A stretch of 64,000 bases of DNA from the NCBI RefSeq assembly GCF_014274465.1, contig NZ_CP060394.1:4650001-4714000 (forward strand), in the 5' to 3' direction. The notes under the pieces were generated by a model, which saw only the letters and a list, made by a program, of their open reading frames with translations, was not told where the DNA came from and made no database searches. The DNA comes from Alloacidobacterium dinghuense (lineage in GTDB: Bacteria; Acidobacteriota; Terriglobia; Terriglobales; Acidobacteriaceae). Position numbers and translations under genes: made by a program. Shown here one piece after another: positions 8,212 through 16,473 of this stretch (positions are counted from its first letter, which is position 1; each line of letters starts with the position of its first letter).

Positions 8212-8595
8212 ATGTCAGTTGCCGATATTGCTAATGATCTGGTCAAGCTTTGCCGCGAAGGCAAAAACCTTGAAGCCGTCGATAAGTACTACGCCGATGA
8301 CATCGTCAGCGTGGAGTCAGCCAGCGGTCCGGGTATGCCCGCAGAGATGAAAGGCATCGAAGCGATCCGCGGAAAGAATGCGTGGTGGGTGGAGAACCAC
8401 GAAGTCCATAGCGGCGAGGCAAATGGGCCGTATGTTGGAGAGAATCAGTTCGCCGTCGAGTTCAAGTTTGACGTGACGAACAAGCCATCGGGCAAGCGCA
8501 TGCAGCTGGAAGAGATGGCTCTATACACCGTGAAGAACGGCAAGATTGTCCACGAGCATTTCTATTACAACCCGGGCAGCATGGGCGGAAATTAG
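8212..8595 (+). CDS. SnoaL/NTF2-like domain protein
   Basis: A 127-residue cytoplasmic protein of the SnoaL-like (ketosteroid-isomerase-like) cone fold: N-terminal helices (LVKLCREGKNLEAVDKYYADDIV), a central strand region and the closing GKIVHEHFYYNPGS. Members are small enzymes or ligand-binding proteins; no substrate can be assigned. The stop codon overlaps by 4 bases with the stop of the convergent VOC gene. A GAGGGA ribosome site precedes the ATG. Confidence 0.8.
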   Translation: MSVADIANDLVKLCREGKNLEAVDKYYADDIVSVESASGPGMPAEMKGIEAIRGKNAWWVENHEVHSGEANGPYVGENQFAVEFKFDVTNKPSGKRMQLEEMALYTVKNGKIVHEHFYYNPGSMGGN

Positions 8596-8975
8596 ACGTA
8601 GTTCGATATCTCGATCAGGTTCTGGTCGGGGTCACGGATATAGACGGACATCAGCTTACCGACGGCCCCGGCGCGTTCCACGGGGCCTTCTTCTATGTGG
8701 ACCTTCAGCAGGTTCAGATATTCGACGACTTCTTCCATCGGCGTGAGAGTGATAAAGCAGAGGTCTGCTGCGCCGGGTGTTGGACGACAAGCCTTGGGCT
8801 CGAATTCGTGTCCGCGCTGGTGGAGATTGATTTTCTGGTCGCCGAATTTGAGGGCCGTGCGGCCCGAGAAGGTGACGATGTCCATGCCGAGGACTTCGGT
8901 GTAGAAGTCGGTGGTGGCGTGGATGTTGGCGACGGTCAGGACGATGTGGTCCAGTTGCTCCAGGGTGAAAGCCAT
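8592..8975 (-). CDS. VOC family (glyoxalase-like) protein
   Basis: A 127-residue single protein of the vicinal oxygen chelate fold with two beta-alpha-beta-beta-beta halves: LDHIVLTVANIHATTDFYTEVLGM at the start and VYIRDPDQNLIEISNYV at the end. Metal-ligand positions expected for the family are present (His9 in LDHIV, the Glu in LIEISNY). Members include dioxygenases, glyoxalases and fosfomycin-type resistance proteins; this one is close to generic 'VOC family virulence/biphenyl-type' proteins. Substrate unknown. Confidence 0.85.
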   Translation of the reverse strand: MAFTLEQLDHIVLTVANIHATTDFYTEVLGMDIVTFSGRTALKFGDQKINLHQRGHEFEPKACRPTPGAADLCFITLTPMEEVVEYLNLLKVHIEEGPVERAGAVGKLMSVYIRDPDQNLIEISNYV

Positions 8976-9252
8976 TGCTGCATTATGGACTTATCGATGC
9001 GATGTGCGGAACCTCATTGTAGGAGTGAGTCAGTTTTACCCTAGAGGAGCGAGACAGGCCCCAAGTACATCGTATTCAGCCTGCCAGGGTCAAAAGAGCA
9101 CAGGTCCGAGAATGCCGACTATACCGACAAATGGATTACTTCCAGGTGACCGACAATCCGACCGAAACAGGGCGATCAGCGTTCGCACGCTTCGCATCGG
9201 CAGAGCGATCGGTATGATCATCGAAGCGGCCGCCAACTAGAACGATAGCCCT

Positions 9253-9879
9253 ATGCAACGCACCTACCACTTCGTCCCTCTCTGTCACGGACTCGATGAC
9301 CTGTGTCATCGGCATTTGAAAATTGCACAGCTAGACGATCTAAATGACCCTTTCGAGCTTTGGGCAATCGCGCAACCTGACCAGCGTCTTCGACAGGCTA
9401 TCAGCGCAACAAAACAACAAATGGCCAAGCAATACGGGTTGCTGTGCTTCAGCTTGGATTGGCACAACCCGCTGCTTTGGAGCCACTTCGCTGATAGGCA
9501 TCGCGGGCTGGCCTTGGGCTTCGATGTGAACGAGCGGATTCTGAAGCGAGTTTCCTATGTGAAAGACAGACCAGTTCCGGAGAAGATTAACTTCGAAACT
9601 GCTGATCGGCTCCTGTTCACGAAGTACGAAGATTGGCGCTACGAACAGGAAGCCAGAATCTACACAACGTTGCAAGACCCCGACCCCAAAACTGGCTTGT
9701 ACTTCGCCGACTTCGGTGAGCAGCTTGTATTGCGTGAAGTGATTGCAGGTCCACTCTGCGCGGTTACAAAGCAAGAGCTTTGCGACGCAGCAGGTTCGGC
9801 AACCGAGGTCGAGTTTAAAAAAGCGGGATTGGCATTCGACACTTTTCGCATGGTGATCGACCCAGCGTGGGTTTGGTGA
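9253..9879 (+). CDS. DUF2971 domain protein
   Basis: A 208-residue protein with the DUF2971 signature: LDDLNDPFEL near the start, then CFSLDWHNPLLWSHFADRHR and GLALGFDVN, and a later Glu-rich KYEDWRYEQEARIY segment. The domain is widespread in accessory and phage-linked loci; its biochemistry is not established. It begins an islet of small accessory genes with a BrnTA module and DUF4288. Confidence 0.8.
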   Translation: MQRTYHFVPLCHGLDDLCHRHLKIAQLDDLNDPFELWAIAQPDQRLRQAISATKQQMAKQYGLLCFSLDWHNPLLWSHFADRHRGLALGFDVNERILKRVSYVKDRPVPEKINFETADRLLFTKYEDWRYEQEARIYTTLQDPDPKTGLYFADFGEQLVLREVIAGPLCAVTKQELCDAAGSATEVEFKKAGLAFDTFRMVIDPAWVW

Positions 9880-9936
9880 GCAGCGCTGACGCAGCATTCG
9901 GCAAGCTGGACTTGCGCGAAATGCAATCTCCTCTTA

Positions 9937-9959
9937 TGTAGCTACATTTGTAGTACAAT
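9937..9959 (+). promoter_or_regulatory. Probable brnTA promoter and operator
   Basis: Two adjacent palindromes, TGTAGCTACA (9937-9946) and TTGTAGTACAA (9948-9958), overlap a -10 like TACAAT (9954-9959) that ends 6 bases before the brnT GTG. BrnA-type antitoxins repress their own operon, so this is the expected place for the operator. Confidence 0.55.
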
Positions 9960-9965
9960 CCAATT

Positions 9966-10234
9966 GTGGAATTTGAATGGGACTCCAGAAAAGCAGCTTC
10001 CAATCGGCGTAAACATGGAATTCCGTTCCCGTTCGCAGCTCGCGTCTTTCTCGATGAGAACCGCATGGATCGACTCGATGAGGATTCGGAAGATCGAGAA
10101 GAGCGGTGGATCACGTTGGGGTCGTGGAAGATATCGAAATCGTAATTGTCTACACGCTGCGGGCAGAGACAGTGAGAATCATTTCTGCCAGAAGGGCAAA
10201 TCGATATGAGCGCCAAGAATACTGGAACCGTTAA
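9966..10234 (+). pseudogene. brnT: BrnT ribonuclease toxin, frameshifted
   Basis: The first 51 codons from GTG 9966 read VEFEWDSRKAASNRRKHGIP and on to ERWITLG, the classic BrnT N-terminus. After about position 10119 the frame stays wrong and hits a stop at 10146-10148, while the neighbouring frame continues the family sequence (EDIEIVIVYTLRAE, then VRIISARRANRYERQEY) to TAA 10232. The span is 269 bases, one short of a whole frame, so one base is missing near ACGTTGGGGTCGTGG. BrnT is an RNase toxin of the RelE-like fold. It is either inactivated or the base is a sequencing error. The 3' end overlaps brnA by 29 bases, as is normal for the operon. Confidence 0.75.
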
Positions 10235-10517
10235 ATTTCGCCTGGACAGCAAGAAGCTCCCGACTCTGCCGAAGAAGAAGCTGGACGCGCTGCGTAAGCT
10301 GAAGGATGACGAGATCGACTATAGCGACATTCCGCCGCAGACAAATGTAAAGTGGACGCGGCCGGGTGCGCTGGTTCCCACAGAGAATAAGCGGCAGATC
10401 ACGCTTCGTCTGGATGCGGATGTCGTGTCATTTTTCAAGAAGACAGGCAAGCGGTACCAGAGCCGCATCAATGCTGCCCTTCGTGAGTATGTAAATGCTC
10501 AGAAGAAGGTGAGCTAG
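10206..10517 (+). CDS. brnA: BrnA antitoxin
   Basis: A 103-residue protein with the BrnA C-terminal ribbon-helix-helix DNA-binding region: ITLRLDADVVSFFKKTGKRY followed by QSRINAALREYV. The N-terminal half, with DDEIDYSDIPP, is the toxin-contacting part in the family. BrnA binds BrnT and represses the operon. The frame is intact although the toxin gene carries a frameshift. Confidence 0.85.
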   Translation: MSAKNTGTVKFRLDSKKLPTLPKKKLDALRKLKDDEIDYSDIPPQTNVKWTRPGALVPTENKRQITLRLDADVVSFFKKTGKRYQSRINAALREYVNAQKKVS

Positions 10518-10554
10518 GTTCGAACCAATTTTCGAGTTACCGGGAAACGAAACC

Positions 10555-10992
10555 ATGGCCTACATTCCTGAAGACGCTGAATGGTATTTAGCAGAGATCA
10601 TTCTCGAAATATGTGTCGAAGACGATCCGCGTAATGTTGTCCATATCAATGTGGTTCTCATACACGCTACTAACCCGGAAGAAGCTTATGACAAAGCTAT
10701 GAAGCGTGGAAAAACCGAGGAGCAGACCTACGAGAATCAGCAAGGTAAGTCGGTCGTCTCGATATTCAAGGGCCTGCGCGATCTTTTAGTTATCCATGAC
10801 AAGCTCGAAGATGGAGCGGAGCTGAGTTACAAAGAGCAAATCGGTTTGACGAAAGAGCAAGTCAGCAGCCTGATTACTCCCAAACATCAATTGGGCATCT
10901 TTGCCCCTGTCGAGCAGATTGATAAACCGGATTATGCTGCTGGAGACATCGTGGCTGAGGTGTACGAACGATTTCCCGAGTTGAAACGGTAA
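10555..10992 (+). CDS. DUF4288 domain protein
   Basis: A 145-residue cytoplasmic protein with the DUF4288 pattern: WYLAEIILEICVEDDPRNVV near the start, ATNPEEAYDKAMKRGK, FKGLRDLLVIHDKLEDGAEL. Function is unknown; members are small solitary proteins. Located 37 bases after brnA on the same strand, it may be in the same transcript. Confidence 0.8.
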   Translation: MAYIPEDAEWYLAEIILEICVEDDPRNVVHINVVLIHATNPEEAYDKAMKRGKTEEQTYENQQGKSVVSIFKGLRDLLVIHDKLEDGAELSYKEQIGLTKEQVSSLITPKHQLGIFAPVEQIDKPDYAAGDIVAEVYERFPELKR

Positions 10993-11071
10993 GCCATCAT
11001 CGCTGAGATTCTTCCTCCCGTTGGTCGTCAGAATGACGGGCCAACTTACGATTGCGATGAGTCCCGGAAAA

Positions 11072-11123
11072 GCAGGTCCTTCGACTTCCACTTCACTACG
11101 TTCAGGGTCCGCTCAGGATGACA
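11072..11123. repeat. Intergenic CTTCGAC...CAGGATGACA repeat
   Basis: A sequence of the widely seen form GTCCTTCGACTTCC ... CGCTCAGGATGACA. A shorter related piece, CGTCAGAATGACGGGCC, lies just upstream near 11028-11044. Such units are dispersed noncoding repeats in many soil bacteria. It sits between convergent genes. Confidence 0.45.
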
Positions 11124-11153
11124 TCGTATGAGTAAGTGGTGGGGTGCTGGGGA

Positions 11154-12371
11154 TTAGCTCAGAATCCCCAGCTTCTTTGCGGTCTTTTCCAGCGTATCCA
11201 AAGCCTGATCGAGTTGGTCTTTCGTGTGTTCGCTGGTCATGATGGTGCGGATGCGCGCTTTGCCTTCGGGGACGGTGGGGAAGGCTATTCCGGTTGCCAT
11301 GACGCCTGCATCGAAGAGGGCTTTCGAGAAGTCCATTGTCTTTTTGCCGTCGCCGATGATGATGGGCGTGATCGGTGTTTCGCTGGCGGGGGTGGTGACG
11401 CCGCCGATGTCGAAACCGATGCGGCCTAGCTGCTCTTTGAAGTAGCGCGTGTTGCTCCAGAGGCGGTCGATGCGCTCGGGTTCGTTCTCCAACAGATCAA
11501 AAGCCGCGATGCAGGTTGCGGCTACTGATGGCGGATGCGAGGTTGAGAAAAGGAACGGGCGGGCGCGGTGATAGAGGTAGTCGATGAGGTCGCGGCTGCC
11601 GCAGACGTATCCGCCTAATGCGCCGATGGCTTTCGAGAGCGTGCCTACCTGGATGTCGACGCGGCCGTGGCACCCGAAATGATCAATCGACCCGCGACCG
11701 TTGCGGCCCAGTACGCCTGAGGCGTGCGCGTCGTCGACCATCATGATGGCGCCATACTTGTCGGCAAGATCACACAGCTTGTCCACAGGCCCGATGTCGC
11801 CGTCCATCGAGAAGACGCCGTCGGTGATGATGAGCTTGCGACCGGGCTCGTTTGCGACTTCTTTGAGCTGCTCTTCTGCGTGGGCGACATCTTTGTGGCG
11901 GAAGACCTTGATCTTGGCGCGGGAGAGACGCGCGCCGTCGATGATGCTGGCGTGGTTGAGTTCGTCGGAGATGATGAAGTCTTCTTTGCCGAGGATGGAC
12001 GAAACCGTCCCGGCGTTGGCGGTGAATCCGCTCTGGAAGACGACGCAGGCTTCGACATTCTTGAAACGTGCGATTTTTTCTTCGAGATCCATGTGGATCT
12101 TCATGGTGCCGGCGATGGTTCTTACCGCTCCCGAGCCAACGCCGTAGGTCTTTGTTGCTTCAAGGGCGGCTTCGCGCAGCAAAGGGTGGTTGCACAGGCC
12201 GAGGTAATTGTTCGAAGCGAGGTTGATGACCTTTTTCCCGTCGTAGGTGCAGACAGGGCCCTGCTCATCTTCAAGGATGCGCAGCTTGAAGTGGGTGCCG
12301 CGCTGCTTCAGGTTGTCCAGTATTGCCGTGAGGTGCTTGAGTTGCGGGCGCTGGGAGAGGGTGGTCGACAT
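11154..12371 (-). CDS. kbl: Glycine C-acetyltransferase (2-amino-3-ketobutyrate CoA ligase)
   Basis: A PLP-dependent alpha-oxoamine synthase, 405 residues from ATG 12371. Key features: NNYLGLCNHP, GSGAVRTIAGT, the SDELNHASIIDGARLS segment, FSMDGDIGP, the cofactor Asp in MMVDDAHASG, the Schiff-base Lys in GTLSKAIGALGG, and EGKARIRTIMTSEHT. It condenses glycine with acetyl-CoA, or works in reverse for threonine breakdown. Closely related paralogues make 8-amino-7-oxononanoate or 3-ketosphinganine, so the acyl donor is not certain. A longer reading to 12422 would run into the terminal repeat of the MITE-like element, which supports the shorter start. Confidence 0.8.
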   Translation of the reverse strand: MSTTLSQRPQLKHLTAILDNLKQRGTHFKLRILEDEQGPVCTYDGKKVINLASNNYLGLCNHPLLREAALEATKTYGVGSGAVRTIAGTMKIHMDLEEKIARFKNVEACVVFQSGFTANAGTVSSILGKEDFIISDELNHASIIDGARLSRAKIKVFRHKDVAHAEEQLKEVANEPGRKLIITDGVFSMDGDIGPVDKLCDLADKYGAIMMVDDAHASGVLGRNGRGSIDHFGCHGRVDIQVGTLSKAIGALGGYVCGSRDLIDYLYHRARPFLFSTSHPPSVAATCIAAFDLLENEPERIDRLWSNTRYFKEQLGRIGFDIGGVTTPASETPITPIIIGDGKKTMDFSKALFDAGVMATGIAFPTVPEGKARIRTIMTSEHTKDQLDQALDTLEKTAKKLGILS

Positions 12372-12407
12372 AAAGGTTGCCTCGCTTTGCAAAAAATGGC
12401 GTAACTG

Positions 12408-12673
12408 GAGCCTGCTATCCACTTTATGGCATGTGGCGTTGCGAGAGGAAATCAGGCCAGACTAGGCGGAGGCTGAAGACTGTGGCGGGTCCACAGGCGA
12501 GGCCGACAACAAAGTCGGGCCTGATTTCCATCGCAACCCAAGGGACGGGGCGGAATTTCTCGATGGCTGCGTCACTCGTCGCTAACATACGCCCGGTATG
12601 CGTCGCTTCTCCTTTCTTGCCCTCGAAAAAATCCGCTCCCGTCGCCACGTGTCATAAAGTGGATAGCAGGCTC
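12408..12673. mobile_element. MITE-like element with 31-bp terminal inverted repeats
   Basis: Termini 12408-12438 and 12643-12673 are inverted copies agreeing at 29 of 31 positions, beginning GAGCCTGCTATCCACTTTAT. Inside, GGAAATCAGGCC (12448-12459) and GGCCTGATTTCC form a second inverted pair. The 266-bp unit holds no transposase. A 74-codon open frame on the minus strand spans almost the whole unit but resembles no protein I know. It lies between kbl and a divergent lipoprotein gene, so it could alter either promoter. No target duplication is evident. Confidence 0.6.
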
Positions 12674-12781
12674 TAGCATCCTATCGTGTAGGGGCGCGGA
12701 GACAAAACAGGCAGCGCTTCTTCACTGCGCGGCATCCGAACGAGCACCGTTCAGGTTTACAACTAGGAGATAGACCCATAC

Positions 12782-13615
12782 ATGCAGATCAAATACATTT
12801 CGCGCATTGCACTTTTGCTGGCGGTTGCGCTTACGGCTGGCTGTCACAAGAATTCCGAGGAGAAGCCGACGGCGAGCACTCCGGCATCCGCCGATCCGTC
12901 GAGCGCGGCGGCGACGAACCCGGCTCCAACTTCGGCTCCGGCAAGTTCGGCGACCACCCCGGCGCCAGCGCAGCCAGCCGCAACTGGATCGAGTGCAGCC
13001 GCTCCTGCGCCTGCACCTGCGCCGATTGACTCGTCGGCTGGCGCTGCAACCCCAACTCCGGACCAGCCGGTAGCTCCGCAACAGGCAGCCAATGCTCCGG
13101 CTCCTGCGCTGCCCGAGGTTCCAGAGGGAACAGTCCTCAGCATCCGCACGAATCAGACGATCAACGTAAAGCATGCCGAGGCAGGACAATCGTTCACGGG
13201 CACGATCACCAATCCGATTGTGGTGGATGGCAATACGGTGATTCCGACGGGTTCGACGGCGGAGGGAATGGTAGTGCAGGCACACAAGCGCGGCCACTTC
13301 AAGGGAGCGTCAACGCTGCAACTCACCCTGACGGCGCTGAACATCAATGGCCAGCACTATCGCATTGACACGAGCAGCGTAACCCGGACCAAGAAGGGTA
13401 AGGGCAAGCGCAGCGCGGCATTTATCGGCGGCGGCACCGGATTAGGGATGCTGATCGGCGGGGTGGCTACGGGCGGAGTCGGCCTGCTGGTCGGCGGACT
13501 TGCGGGCGCGGGCGCGGGAACCGGCGTCGCGGCCTTTACCGGCAACAAGGACGTCACCATCCCGGCGGAGTCTGTCTTGAACTTCAAGCTGGCAGCGCCG
13601 ATTCATCTGCGGTAA
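12782..13615 (+). CDS. Lipoprotein with Ala/Pro linker and glycine-zipper tail
   Basis: Signal sequence ending in the lipobox LTAGC (Cys21) marks a lipidated exported protein of 277 residues. Residues about 25-115 are almost pure Ala, Pro, Ser and Thr, a flexible linker. A globular domain follows (VLSIRTNQTINVKHAEAGQS to about 205), then a glycine-zipper stretch GGGTGLGMLIGGVATGGVG and a closing DVTIPAESVLNFKLAAP. The globular part resembles Acidobacterial proteins of unknown role that sit on the cell envelope. AGGAGA lies 11 bases upstream of ATG. A strong terminator follows. Confidence 0.75.
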   Translation: MQIKYISRIALLLAVALTAGCHKNSEEKPTASTPASADPSSAAATNPAPTSAPASSATTPAPAQPAATGSSAAAPAPAPAPIDSSAGAATPTPDQPVAPQQAANAPAPALPEVPEGTVLSIRTNQTINVKHAEAGQSFTGTITNPIVVDGNTVIPTGSTAEGMVVQAHKRGHFKGASTLQLTLTALNINGQHYRIDTSSVTRTKKGKGKRSAAFIGGGTGLGMLIGGVATGGVGLLVGGLAGAGAGTGVAAFTGNKDVTIPAESVLNFKLAAPIHLR

Positions 13616-13638
13616 TAAACCACATATCAGCGAATGGC

Positions 13639-13668
13639 GGGCACTCCTGAGAGGAGTGCCCGTTTTTG
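13639..13668 (+). terminator. Rho-independent terminator of the lipoprotein gene
   Basis: A 10-bp perfect stem GGGCACTCCT (13639-13648) and AGGAGTGCCC (13652-13661) with a GAG loop, followed by CGTTTTTG. Confidence 0.9.
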
Positions 13669-13826
13669 TTCACTTCCGGACGCACCCGTTCAATTCTGGA
13701 CGCTTCATCCTGGCTTCCCTCGCCCTGAGTCAGATAAATCTCTGCATAGAAAGCACTTAGGGTCCGGCGGTGTTTGGCGGAACGGATGCTGCACATTTGC
13801 CGTAGCTGTATTTTTGTGAGGACCGG

Positions 13827-16322
13827 ATGCCAACGTTTCTGCTCGACCTGAAGTTTGCCTTCCGCCAGTTGCGCAAGTCGCCTGGATTCGCCGCCACGGC
13901 GGTGTTGATGCTTGCCTTCGGGATTGGCGCGACCACCGCGATTTTTTCGATTGTCGAAGGCGTATTGCTGCGGCCACTGCCGTTCCCCGATCCTGACCGG
14001 CTGGTGGTGCTTGCGGACCGTTTGCAGGGCGCCGATGTGGGTGGCAATGGTGAGGCCGGCGTGACCGTGCCGGATATTCGCGCTTACACACGCGACACGC
14101 ATTCGTTTACGGCACTCGGCGGTTATCAGTTCGCAGGTTATGAGCTATCGGGCAACGGAGATCCTGCGCAAGTGAATGCCGCGCGGCTGACTGGTGGAGT
14201 GTTTCCGGCGCTGGGCGTGGCTCCGCTTCTGGGACGCGTGTATACGCAGCAGGAAGATGACGATCATCAGCAGGTGGTGGTGCTGAGCTATTCGACCTGG
14301 CAGAGCCGCTTCCATGGCGATCCGAAGATTTTGGGCACGAAGATTCTGCTCGACCGCAAGCCGTATCTCGTGATCGGCGTGATGCCACGCAATTTCGAGT
14401 TTCCTCTCACGTCGGGGCATCTGAACCGCATCGAGCTTTGGGCGCCGATGAGCTTCCGTCCGGATGAGCTGAGCCCTACAGCCGGTGCGAATTGGAGCTA
14501 CCAGATGGTGGGCCGTCTGAAGCCGGGCGTCTCAACGACACAAGCGCAACAGGATGCCGAGCGCGTTGCACAGGACATCATGCGAGGCTATCCGTCGTTC
14601 ATGGCCAGCCTGCATATCACTTCCGTCGTACGTCCTCTGCAGGAGGAGACGATTGAGGGAGCGCGACCGCTGGTGCGGACGCTCTTTTTTGCGGTTGCTA
14701 TCGTGTTGCTGATTGCCTGCGCAAACCTTGCCGGGCTGCTGCTGGTCCGCGCCATTCGCAGGCAACGTGAAGTTGCTGTGCGCATGGCGTTGGGTGCGCG
14801 TTCGTCGGCGCTGCTGCGCCAGGCCATTCTTGAGAGCCTTATCCTGAGCGTGACGGGGGGCGTCCTTGGCGTAGTTCTGGCGGGGGCGGCCCTGACATTG
14901 GGCAAGAATCTGCTGCCGGAGAGCCTGCCGCGCATCAGCGAGATCGGCCTGAACTGGATCGTAGTTGGCTTTGCGTTGCTGCTTGCTGTTGCCACCGGCT
15001 TTGTCTGCGGGCTGGCTCCAGCGTTTGCTGCGTTGCGCACCAGCGTGAACGAAACACTGAAGGAAGGCGGCCGCAGCGGATCGGCTGGCGGCGGTCATGC
15101 GCGTCTACGGTCAGCGCTGGTGGTGGCGGAGATTGCCATCGCTCTGATTCTGCTTACGGCTTCGGGATTGCTGTTGCGCAGCTTTGAGAAGATGCGCTCA
15201 GTCGATCTAGGCTTCCAGCCGGAGCACATTGCGACGGCGGCATATTCTCTGCCGCAGAAGCAGTACGCTACGCAGGCATCGATCGATACCTTCAATAAGG
15301 AATTGCTGCTGCGACTGCGACAGGCTCCGGGCGGGCAGGCTGTAGGCCTCACCAGCTTTTTGCCTGCTTCCGGGAACAATAATAATCAGGCGTTTGTTCC
15401 TGAGGGCTATGTTCCGCCTAAGGGCGAGAACATGAGCCTGGCTACGAACGCGATTGTGATGGGCGATTACTTCAGCGCGATGAAGATTCCGCTGCTGCGC
15501 GGGCGATATCTGACCGAAGCGGACAATGCGGATGCTCAACTTGTTTTGGTGGTGAACCGCAAACTGGCGGAACACTACTGGCCCAATCAGGATCCAATCG
15601 GCAAGCGGATTCGCATCGGCACGCCGGAAATGCAGACTCCGTGGCTAACGATAGTGGGCGAGATTGCTGATGTGAAGCTCGGGGCTCCCGACGAGCCAAC
15701 GAAGGAGCAGTATTACCTGACAGTGGATCAAATTGAGAAAGCCTTCGGTACGCTGGCCAATCCGGCCACCGATCTGAATGGCAATGGCGGATATATTGTT
15801 CTGCGCAGCGCGCTTCCGCCTGAGCAGATGGAGAATGTTCTGCGTGCGACTGCGCGTTCCATCGATCCACAGCTGGCGCTGACCCAGGTGCAGACCATGG
15901 TTCAGAATGTGTCTGACACCGAAGCTCCGCGTCGCTTTAACACGGCTCTCATTTCGGCCTTTGCTGCTGCTGCTGTGTTGCTTGCTGTGCTCGGCATCTA
16001 CAGCGTCATTGCCTTCTCCGTCGCGTCACGCGTACATGAGATGGCGATCCGCATGGCGCTCGGCTCGCAGCGCGGTGGCATTATGCGACTGATTCTTATC
16101 TCCGGGACGAAGCTGGCGGCGGTCGGCTGTGCCATTGGATTGATCGGAGGGGCGGCGGCGGCCGGCCTGTTGCGATCGTTCCTCTTCGGCGTGAGCCCGT
16201 TCGATCCGGTGGTGCTGACGATGGCAGCCGTCGCCGTGCTGCTGCTCGCTCTGGCGGCGTCGGCGCTTCCGGCGATGCGTGCCGCTTCGATTGATCCCAT
16301 GCAATCGCTGCGCGGGGAATAG
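13827..16322 (+). CDS. ADOP-type ABC transporter permease (MacB/FtsX-like)
   Basis: An 831-residue permease with no ATPase partner nearby. It begins LKFAFRQLRKSPGFAATAVL, the hallmark of the acidobacterial duplicated orphan permeases. Order: first TM helix, MacB-like periplasmic core (about 45-240), an FtsX domain with three TM helices (about 280-410), a second TM helix and MacB core (about 430-650), and a second FtsX domain. Conserved RQREVAVRMALGA and VHEMAIRMALGSQRGGI loops are the coupling helices. Members are thought to move hydrophobic molecules or act in envelope stress; the substrate is unknown. Confidence 0.9.
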   Translation: MPTFLLDLKFAFRQLRKSPGFAATAVLMLAFGIGATTAIFSIVEGVLLRPLPFPDPDRLVVLADRLQGADVGGNGEAGVTVPDIRAYTRDTHSFTALGGYQFAGYELSGNGDPAQVNAARLTGGVFPALGVAPLLGRVYTQQEDDDHQQVVVLSYSTWQSRFHGDPKILGTKILLDRKPYLVIGVMPRNFEFPLTSGHLNRIELWAPMSFRPDELSPTAGANWSYQMVGRLKPGVSTTQAQQDAERVAQDIMRGYPSFMASLHITSVVRPLQEETIEGARPLVRTLFFAVAIVLLIACANLAGLLLVRAIRRQREVAVRMALGARSSALLRQAILESLILSVTGGVLGVVLAGAALTLGKNLLPESLPRISEIGLNWIVVGFALLLAVATGFVCGLAPAFAALRTSVNETLKEGGRSGSAGGGHARLRSALVVAEIAIALILLTASGLLLRSFEKMRSVDLGFQPEHIATAAYSLPQKQYATQASIDTFNKELLLRLRQAPGGQAVGLTSFLPASGNNNNQAFVPEGYVPPKGENMSLATNAIVMGDYFSAMKIPLLRGRYLTEADNADAQLVLVVNRKLAEHYWPNQDPIGKRIRIGTPEMQTPWLTIVGEIADVKLGAPDEPTKEQYYLTVDQIEKAFGTLANPATDLNGNGGYIVLRSALPPEQMENVLRATARSIDPQLALTQVQTMVQNVSDTEAPRRFNTALISAFAAAAVLLAVLGIYSVIAFSVASRVHEMAIRMALGSQRGGIMRLILISGTKLAAVGCAIGLIGGAAAAGLLRSFLFGVSPFDPVVLTMAAVAVLLLALAASALPAMRAASIDPMQSLRGE

Positions 16323-16473
16323 AATCCCCGATCCCAAATTCGCTGCGTCTAACAGGTGCGATCTGCGCGTCAGAGCCGGCAATGGTTTCCGCGCCATCGC
16401 CGATTTTGCGCCGCGCAGATACAATTGGGTATTAATCAGAAATCCTGTTGGAAAAGAGCAGAGAACCGGACGA

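Noticed and set aside
8911-9240. Open frame between the VOC gene and the DUF2971 gene
   Set aside because: It begins inside the VOC gene, has a biased odd composition and no ribosome site.
10518-10530. GGTTCGAACC resembling a tRNA T-loop
   Set aside because: No acceptor, D or anticodon stems can be drawn around it, so it is not a tRNA.
12424-12648. 74-codon minus-strand frame inside the MITE-like element
   Set aside because: Not a recognisable protein; its open length follows from the element's GC-rich repeats.
16279-16473. N-terminal extension of the Ig-like protein
   Set aside because: The sequence before ATG 16474 is not signal-like and lies directly after the ADOP stop; the later start gives a proper signal peptide.
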